A stretch of 6,350 bases of DNA from Bacteroidales bacterium (lineage in GTDB: Bacteria; Bacteroidota; Bacteroidia; Bacteroidales; F082): positions 1-6,350 of the forward strand of contig JAFZXR010000010.1 of the NCBI GenBank assembly GCA_017616675.1, given 5' to 3'. Both the position numbers and the translations under genes were made by a program. The notes beneath the pieces are model-generated. The model was given only the letters and a program-made list of their open reading frames with translations. It made no database searches and was not told the DNA's origin. Below, piece after piece: positions 1-4,435 of this stretch. Position 1 is the stretch's first letter, and each line of letters begins with the position of its first letter.

Positions 1-1370
1 CATATATCGACGAGCAGTCGTCGGAGGAAATCGCAGCACAGAAAGGCACTCCGACACAGCCGGGTACAGAGAGCCCATATCGTAACCGTCCGGTTGAAGA
101 ATCTTTAGAGCTTTTCAACAAGATGAACTCTGGCGAGATTGATGAAGGAAAGATGGTGCTTCGCGCAAAAATCGACATGGCTAACCCGAACATGCACTTC
201 CGCGATCCTATCATCTACCGCGTGGTGAAGACTCCGCATCATCGCACCGGCACAAAATGGAACGCCTACCCGATGTACGACTTCGCACATGGTCAGAGCG
301 ACTATTTCGAGGGTGTGACACACTCGCTTTGCACTCTGGAGTTTGTGGTGCACCGTCCACTTTACGACTTGTTTGTCGACTGGTTGAAAGAGATTCGTGG
401 CGAAGGCGACAATATGGACGACAATCGTCCGCGTCAGACCGAGTTCAACAAACTGAACCTCAACTACACCCTGATGAGCAAGCGTAACCTGCTGATTTTG
501 GTGAAAGAAGGCGTGGTCAACGGCTGGGACGACCCACGAATGCCTACGATTTGTGGCTTCCGTCGTCGCGGCTACACTCCTGAGTCAATTCATAAGTTCA
601 TCGATAAGATTGGATACACCACATACGACGCTCTGAACGACTTCGCTTTGCTCGAGAGCTCAATCCGTGAGGATCTCAACGCCCGCGCGACCCGCGTGGC
701 GGCCGTGATCAACCCGGTGAAACTCGTAATTACCAACTATCCGGAAGGACAGACCGAGGAACTCGAGGCTGTCAACAACCCTGAAGACGAGAGCGCGGGC
801 GTTCATAACATCACGTTCAGTCGCGAGCTTTGGATAGAGAAGGAAGACTTCATGGAGTGCCCTCCGAACAAGTATTTCCGCCTCACTCCAGGCAAGGAAG
901 TGCGTCTGAAGAACGCCTACATCGTGAAATGCACAGGCTGCAAGAAAGACGAAAACGGCGAAGTTGTTGAGGTTTACGCTGAATACGACCCATTGACACG
1001 CAGCGGCATGCCTGAAGCTAACCGTAAGGTGAAAGGCACCATCCACTGGGTGAGTCAGGCACATTGTATCAAGGCCGAGGTGAGACTCTACGACCGTCTA
1101 TGGAATGTTGAAAACCCACGTGACGAGCTGGCAAGACTTCAGGATGAAGGCAACACCCCAATCGAGGCAATGCGTAAGATGATGAATCCTAACTCATTGG
1201 AAATCAGAGAGAACTGCTACGTTGAGAAATATCTCGCCGACGCAAAGCCGCTCGACCACTTCCAGTTCCAGAGAATAGGATATTTCACTGTCGATAAAGA
1301 CAGCACACCAGATCATCTGGTGTTTAACCGAACCGTAGGATTAAAAGATACTTGGTCAAAAACGAATTAA
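1..1370 (+). CDS. glnS: Glutamine--tRNA ligase (GlnRS), 5'-truncated by window edge
   Basis: Cytoplasmic class I aminoacyl-tRNA synthetase that charges tRNA-Gln with glutamine using ATP. The first complete codon is at position 3 and 455 residues are visible. The N-terminus with the HIGH motif lies outside the window, so the ATG at 123 is internal, not the start. Visible landmarks are the conserved GTPTQPG...SPYRNR stretch (about 20-85), LRAKIDM and YPMYDFAHGQSD (about 160-305), THSLCTLEF, and the class I second signature as MSKR at 474-485. This is followed by GWDDPRMPTICGFRRRGYTPESI. The C-terminal beta-barrel anticodon-binding part is recognisable from NPVKLVI, GKEVRLKNAY, KVKGTIHWVS and the end FNRTVGLKDTW. 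It matches the E. coli-type GlnRS closely from memory. It ends 13 residues or fewer after the last conserved block, so there is no C-terminal YqeY-like extension as found in some bacterial GlnRS. Known: GlnRS is patchily distributed in bacteria; others use the GatCAB route. Confidence 0.97.
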   Translation, partial: YIDEQSSEEIAAQKGTPTQPGTESPYRNRPVEESLELFNKMNSGEIDEGKMVLRAKIDMANPNMHFRDPIIYRVVKTPHHRTGTKWNAYPMYDFAHGQSDYFEGVTHSLCTLEFVVHRPLYDLFVDWLKEIRGEGDNMDDNRPRQTEFNKLNLNYTLMSKRNLLILVKEGVVNGWDDPRMPTICGFRRRGYTPESIHKFIDKIGYTTYDALNDFALLESSIREDLNARATRVAAVINPVKLVITNYPEGQTEELEAVNNPEDESAGVHNITFSRELWIEKEDFMECPPNKYFRLTPGKEVRLKNAYIVKCTGCKKDENGEVVEVYAEYDPLTRSGMPEANRKVKGTIHWVSQAHCIKAEVRLYDRLWNVENPRDELARLQDEGNTPIEAMRKMMNPNSLEIRENCYVEKYLADAKPLDHFQFQRIGYFTVDKDSTPDHLVFNRTVGLKDTWSKTN

Positions 1371-1371
1371 A

Positions 1372-1391
1372 CGACAAGGCATGCCTTGTCG
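1372..1391. repeat. Perfect 20-nt palindrome in the glnS downstream gap
   Basis: The sequence CGACAAGGCATGCCTTGTCG is identical to its own reverse complement, with GCATGC at its centre. It begins one base after the glnS stop codon. As RNA it would form an 8-bp stem with a CAUG loop. No T-tract follows on either strand, so it is not a classical intrinsic terminator. It could be a processing or stability hairpin, a protein-binding site, or a member of a dispersed palindromic family together with the element at 1414-1437 and the one at 4383-4407. Confidence 0.8.
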
Positions 1392-1413
1392 CAACGGGTT
1401 ATTAAATCATTTC

Positions 1414-1437
1414 GTAGAGGCAAACGCATGCGTTTGC
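1414..1437. repeat. GTAG-led palindromic element with perfect 18-nt core
   Basis: The core at 1420-1437, GCAAACGCATGCGTTTGC, is a perfect inverted repeat centred on GCATGC. It is preceded by GTAGAG (1414-1419). The same arrangement, GTAG followed 11 to 12 bases later by CGCATGCG, is seen on the minus strand at 4408-4389 in the topA terminator. This suggests a dispersed palindromic element family. The core ends only 12 bases before the start codon of the next gene, so a folded hairpin in the mRNA would sit immediately upstream of the ribosome-binding region. No T-tract follows it. Confidence 0.7.
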
Positions 1438-1449
1438 AAAATAAAAAAT

Positions 1450-2655
1450 ATGAAAATAGAAAAAGATTTTATTGAAAGTTTATACGAGGCTTTACCTGAG
1501 GAAACGAGGCATTACCTCGACATCGCCATCGAAAAGGTGGTCGAAGCCAAGCGCAGAGGTGGCAAAGTGGTCGTAGTGACAGGCTCAGGCCCCAACATCC
1601 ACGAGGGCGTCACCACATTGATTGCCGAGTTTATCAACAAAGGCTTGATCGACGGTGTGACCACGAGTTCGGCTGTCGTCTCTCACGAGATGGGCGGAGT
1701 GCTCGACAAGGTGAAACGTATCAACATTCACGACATCGGCGAGGAGTTTCTCGACTTCGACAAGATGCCTCGCGGCGATATCTTCGAGCTCACCGAACTC
1801 ACTGACGCTCAATGGGCTGACCTCAAGAAAGAGATGATCATCAACGATGCTTTGGTGCAGCGTTGCAACGAGAAAGAAGGCACCGTCATCATCAAGGCGG
1901 CTGCTAACATGGCTTACCCGATGGGACTCAGAAACGAGTCGTTTGCCGCGAGTATCATGGAAATCGCGCACACTAAACACGTGCCGTTTGAGGAAGTCGT
2001 TGGTTGGGGCTGTGATGAGCGTACAATGCTCGGAGCCGGTGCCCGTAAAGGCGTGCCAGTGCTCGTCAGCGTGCCGCAGCTCATAGGCGGCGGACAGGTC
2101 GGCATCAGCATCGCCGACAGTATCCCGGTGAGCGACCGAACATTCCGCATCTCTCGTATGCTCGGCAGTGCCGACGTCATCATAGAGTCGGCGGTTGCAT
2201 TGACACAGGAGATCCATGACGGTCCGTTTGAGACATACACCGGTCACGGCATCTGGGCGCACTGGAGCGGATATCCTACTTACAGTCTCAAAGACAAGAC
2301 TTTGATTCGTTTCGACCTCGACGAAAACCTCAAGAAAGCTTGGGATCTCGATAAGAAATCGGGTGAGGTTCAGGCCGCTATCGATAAAGGTCTGCCGAAG
2401 ACCAAGATGTCGAAAATCCCATTCCGTATGGAGATGTCGGCATTCTCACGTCTCGAAAAATCAATCCCAGTTGTGGGCGATATCGGCGTTCTCTGGTCGG
2501 TGATGGCACTGAAGGTGTCGCAGGCGCTCAACATCGAGCTCAACTACATCAGCTATCCACAGCAAACCGAGCCAGGCAAGGCAATGCGTGAGTGGATCGT
2601 TGATAATATTGATTATATGAAAATGGATAAAATTAAGCAGTGGCTTAATAGTTGA
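1450..2655 (+). CDS. Conserved-looking glycine-rich protein of unknown function
   Basis: A 401-residue, soluble-looking protein with no signal peptide or membrane segment. The start at 1450 (MKIEKDFIESL...) is preferred over the in-frame ATG at 1381. The latter lies inside a palindrome and would add a low-complexity 23-residue leader translated from two palindromes. The chosen ATG follows the A-rich leader AAAATAAAAAAT typical of Bacteroidota. Visible regions are an N-terminal helix; a hydrophobic strand plus glycine loop, VVVVTGSGPNIHEG (residues 40-53), reminiscent of a Rossmann-like nucleotide or cofactor loop; TTSSAVVSHEMGG (71-83); a second region GAGARKGVPVLVSVPQLIGGG (195-215); and ALTQEIHDGPFETYTGHGIW (250-269), rich in potential catalytic His, Glu and Asp. 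The alternation of strands and glycine loops weakly recalls deoxyhypusine-synthase-like folds, but I do not see that family's catalytic lysine region clearly, so no function is assigned. It probably belongs with the two genes downstream. Confidence 0.9.
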   Translation: MKIEKDFIESLYEALPEETRHYLDIAIEKVVEAKRRGGKVVVVTGSGPNIHEGVTTLIAEFINKGLIDGVTTSSAVVSHEMGGVLDKVKRINIHDIGEEFLDFDKMPRGDIFELTELTDAQWADLKKEMIINDALVQRCNEKEGTVIIKAAANMAYPMGLRNESFAASIMEIAHTKHVPFEEVVGWGCDERTMLGAGARKGVPVLVSVPQLIGGGQVGISIADSIPVSDRTFRISRMLGSADVIIESAVALTQEIHDGPFETYTGHGIWAHWSGYPTYSLKDKTLIRFDLDENLKKAWDLDKKSGEVQAAIDKGLPKTKMSKIPFRMEMSAFSRLEKSIPVVGDIGVLWSVMALKVSQALNIELNYISYPQQTEPGKAMREWIVDNIDYMKMDKIKQWLNS

Positions 2656-2698
2656 CAGTTGACAGTTAGCAGTTAATAGTTAAAGGATAAAAGTTAAA
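2650..2698 (+). repeat. Seven-unit degenerate heptanucleotide tandem repeat
   Basis: Seven consecutive 7-nt units in strict register: AGTTGAC (2650), AGTTGAC (2657), AGTTAGC (2664), AGTTAAT (2671), AGTTAAA (2678), GGATAAA (2685), AGTTAAA (2692). The first unit includes the last sense codon and the TGA stop of the upstream gene. The last unit ends four bases before the ATG of the membrane protein gene at 2703. The array therefore fills the whole intergenic gap and forms the leader of the next gene. Six of the seven units keep AGTT. Replication slippage would change the spacing between the two genes by multiples of seven bases. Confidence 0.85.
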
Positions 2699-2702
2699 AG
2701 AT

Positions 2703-3212
2703 ATGGAAAATACCTCAACAGTAAAGCTCTATAACCTTGATTTTGACCAGGTTAAGACATATTTGTTCGCGACATTGTTTGTGGCCGGCAACATCATTTT
2801 GCCGCAGCTTTGTCACCTCATCCCGAATGGCGGTCACATCTTCCTGCCGATCTATTTCTTCACACTGATTGCCTCTTACAAATACGGTATGAAGGTCGGT
2901 TTGATGACAGCTGTTTTGTCGCCAATCGTCAACAGTCTGCTTTTCGGAATGCCAGCAGCTGCAATAGTTCCGAGCATTCTCATTAAGTCGATTTTCCTTG
3001 CAGTTTCAGCGGCTTGGATTGCTGAAAAAACCAAGAAAGTTTCATTGTGGACAATTCTTTTGGTGGTTTTGGCATATCAGATTTTCGGCTGCATGGTCGA
3101 ATGGCTCATAGAGGGTTCATTCATGGCCGGCTTCGCTGATTTCCGCCTCGGCATCCCAGGAATGCTCATTCAATGGATTGGCGGTTATTTCTTTGTGAAA
3201 TATATTAAATGA
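2703..3212 (+). CDS. Probable ECF transporter S component (substrate-binding membrane protein)
   Basis: A 169-residue integral membrane protein with about six hydrophobic segments (roughly residues 19-40, 46-58, 63-80, 84-107, 113-135 and 147-166) and short polar loops. This matches the length and topology of S components of energy-coupling factor (ECF) uptake transporters, which bind vitamins or other small molecules. The stretch LCHLIPNGGHIFLPIYFFTL (residues 36-55) and the following KYGMKVGLMTAVLSPIVNSLLFGMP (60-84) are typical of this group, as is the SIxxAxxAAWxAEK region. The substrate cannot be inferred. No ECF ATPase or T-protein is encoded here, so it would share an energising module encoded elsewhere (inference). 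Its stop overlaps the start of the next gene by four bases (ATGA at 3209-3212), which suggests translational coupling. An alternative is another small membrane protein family, but the combination of size and motifs favours ECF-S. Confidence 0.78.
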   Translation: MENTSTVKLYNLDFDQVKTYLFATLFVAGNIILPQLCHLIPNGGHIFLPIYFFTLIASYKYGMKVGLMTAVLSPIVNSLLFGMPAAAIVPSILIKSIFLAVSAAWIAEKTKKVSLWTILLVVLAYQIFGCMVEWLIEGSFMAGFADFRLGIPGMLIQWIGGYFFVKYIK

Positions 3213-3628
3213 CCGAATCGTTAGAACAAGCCAAATCATTACTGCTTACCTCTGCGAGCACTATTGTTGTGGTCTCGAATGGTGAGGTTTTCACTTCGCA
3301 GGAACGCGGTGTCAAGCCGCTTTTATTACTTCTTAAAGAGAAAAAAGAATTGCTGAAAGGCGCTTCGGTGGCCGACAAAGTCATCGGTAAGGCGGCGGCG
3401 CTCCTCATGGCGTTGGGAGAGATTAAAGAGGTTCATACCTTAATCATTTCCGAGCCGGCGTTGCAAGTCTTTGAAAATCATAAGATTAAATATTTTTATG
3501 ATAAAAAAGTCGACCGCATCGTAAACCGCACCGGCGACGGTCTCTGTCCGATGGAATCGCTATGCCTCGACATTGATAATCCCCAAGAGGCATTGACCAA
3601 GATAATTGAGAAAATCTCAAACATGTAA
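3209..3628 (+). CDS. DUF1893 (TM1506-like) domain protein
   Basis: A 139-residue cytoplasmic protein. The motif order fits the DUF1893 family, whose Thermotoga representative TM1506 is known to have a cytidine-deaminase-like fold: an N-terminal strand pair with SNGEVFTS (residues 23-30), RGVKPLL (33-39), GASVADKVIGKAAALLMALG (51-70), a middle SEPALQVFENHKIKY (81-95), and the C-terminal block IVNRTGDGLCPMES (104-117). The length fits a single complete domain. Its two cysteines, 113 and 119, do not form the PCxxC zinc motif of active deaminases, and there is no HAE or CAE motif, so deaminase activity is not supported by sequence. The biochemical role of the family is not established. The start is set by the ATGA overlap with the ECF-S-like gene, implying joint expression and perhaps a shared pathway. 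Confidence 0.9.
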   Translation: MTESLEQAKSLLLTSASTIVVVSNGEVFTSQERGVKPLLLLLKEKKELLKGASVADKVIGKAAALLMALGEIKEVHTLIISEPALQVFENHKIKYFYDKKVDRIVNRTGDGLCPMESLCLDIDNPQEALTKIIEKISNM

Positions 3629-3657
3629 AAAATAGGGGCACAATTTCTTGCGCCCCT
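3627..3657 (-). terminator. Intrinsic terminator of the minus-strand membrane protein gene
   Basis: An inverted repeat, AGGGGC (3634-3639) with GCCCCT (3652-3657), is extended by CAA/TTG (3641-3643 with 3648-3650) across one mismatch, with a TTTC loop. Read on the minus strand the stem is followed by TATTTTTT, running into the stop codon of the convergent DUF1893 gene. It lies 24 bases past the stop of the gene at 3682-4284. On the plus strand the downstream sequence has only short T runs, so function as a terminator for the 1450-3628 genes is possible but weaker. Confidence 0.8.
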
Positions 3658-3681
3658 TCAACTTTGTCATTCAACAAGTAA

Positions 3682-4284
3682 TTATTCTGCTTTTACTTCT
3701 TCTTCAGGATTGGTAAGCTGTTTGTAAATCACAGCGTTGCAGCCCAATTGTACTGGGTAGTAAAGAATCATGACGATGATGTTCAAAACAACACCGACCT
3801 TAGGAATCATACCAAAGATTGAGGTGATGATGCTGAGGGCGATGGTCAAAATGAGACCGATGAAGAACATGCGCCATTTGTTACCGTAGGTGTATTCGTT
3901 TGATTTACGCAATGCATCGAGAGCGTGAACGTCTTTGTCGATGAACAGATAGATTGCAAGACCCCAAGCGTATGACAAAACGATGCCAGGGATGATACCC
4001 ATCAGGAATGCTGGAACCATTGCCATTGCCTGCAAACCGATAAGGATGAAGAATTCACCCATGTTCTTGCGGTATTTTGCATCGAAAATGAAGAGCGGGT
4101 TGATGATGTTACCCTTGCTCAACTCAACCGGGATTGAACAGAATGCAATTGTTGTACCTACGTTGAGATACGGAATCCAAATTGTTACGACATAGAGAAC
4201 TGTTGCTAAAATGAGCGACACGAGGTTCTTGATGCCAATGCCTACGCCTTCGGTAAGCACTTGTTTAATGTCAAGTTTTTTCAT
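3682..4284 (-). CDS. Integral membrane protein of unknown function, DUF975-like
   Basis: A 200-residue hydrophobic protein with a short basic N-terminus (MKKLDIKQVL), about five or six membrane segments (roughly 18-40, 43-55, 78-98, 100-116, 138-158 and 163-182) and an acidic tail, NPEEEVKAE. The central segment ALRKSNEYTYGNKWRMFFIGLIL (123-145) resembles the small-residue, GNKWR-type helix boundary seen in DUF975 and related multi-pass proteins. That is a resemblance, not a firm assignment. The start codon (4284-4282) follows an A-rich leader, AATTAAAAAC, with no Shine-Dalgarno sequence. It has its own promoter at about 4317-4348 and is flanked by terminators, so it is most likely a single-gene transcript separate from topA. 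No catalytic motif is visible. Confidence 0.9.
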   Translation of the reverse strand: MKKLDIKQVLTEGVGIGIKNLVSLILATVLYVVTIWIPYLNVGTTIAFCSIPVELSKGNIINPLFIFDAKYRKNMGEFFILIGLQAMAMVPAFLMGIIPGIVLSYAWGLAIYLFIDKDVHALDALRKSNEYTYGNKWRMFFIGLILTIALSIITSIFGMIPKVGVVLNIIVMILYYPVQLGCNAVIYKQLTNPEEEVKAE

Positions 4285-4316
4285 GTTTTTAATTATTTAA
4301 AGTTAGTTTTTCACTG

Positions 4317-4348
4317 CAAAGATATGAAAGTTTTAATACAAAAACAAA
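4317..4348 (-). promoter_or_regulatory. Bacteroidota-type promoter for the 3682-4284 gene
   Basis: On the minus strand TTTG (4348-4345) and TATCTTTG (4324-4317) are separated by 20 bases. They match the known Bacteroidota primary sigma-factor consensus of TTTG near -33 and TAnnTTTG near -7. Transcription would start around 4310, giving a leader of about 25 A-rich bases before the ATG at 4284. The T-rich stretch upstream (minus strand, about 4382-4339) could help as an UP-like element. Confidence 0.72.
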
Positions 4349-4375
4349 TTTTTTCAAAAAAATCAAAAAAAACAT

Positions 4376-4407
4376 AAAAAAATAGGGACGCATGCGATGC
4401 ATCCCTA
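4376..4407 (-). terminator. Intrinsic terminator of topA
   Basis: The hairpin has arms at 4383-4393 and 4397-4407, with 10 of 11 positions pairing and a three-base loop. On the minus strand it is followed by seven T residues (4382-4376) and further T-rich sequence. It sits 28 bases past the topA stop. The core contains CGCATGCG, as in the palindromic element at 1414-1437. The A-tract plus TAGGG border is also shared with the terminator at 3627-3657. Confidence 0.88.
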
Positions 4408-4434
4408 CTCTAAACTCTACATTTTAAACTTTAC
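4407..4434 (-). repeat. Two-copy 14-nt imperfect tandem repeat after topA
   Basis: On the minus strand GTAAAGTTTAAAAT (4434-4421) is followed directly by GTAGAGTTTAGAGT (4420-4407); 11 of 14 positions match and all differences are A/G. The second copy runs into the terminator stem. The AGTTTA motif and the period of 14, twice seven, recall the heptanucleotide array at 2650-2698. Confidence 0.6.
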
Positions 4435-4435
4435 A

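Noticed and set aside
660..1064. 134-residue minus-strand open frame inside glnS
   Set aside because: It is antisense to conserved GlnRS sequence, with no motif or start signal.
1372..1391. Intrinsic terminator for glnS
   Set aside because: The perfect palindrome is not followed by a T-tract on the plus strand, so there is no support for Rho-independent termination.
1429..1436. TGCGTTTG as a TAnnTTTG-like -7 promoter element for the 1450 gene
   Set aside because: The second base does not fit, it is part of the palindrome arm, and it would leave a leader of only a few bases. No TTTG was seen at proper spacing.
1381..1449. N-terminal extension of the 401-residue protein from the ATG at 1381
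   Set aside because: The ATG is the centre of a palindrome and the extension would be translated from palindromic intergenic DNA. The ATG at 1450 follows an A-rich leader and begins a plausible helical N-terminus.
1585..2262. 225-residue open frame on the minus strand
   Set aside because: It lies wholly antisense to the 401-residue gene, has biased His/Asp/Val composition typical of a shadow frame, and has no leader or recognisable motif.
2683..2688. AAAGGA-like Shine-Dalgarno sequence before the ECF-S-like gene
   Set aside because: It is about 15 bases from the ATG, part of a repeat unit, and the other genes here have A-rich leaders without Shine-Dalgarno sequences.
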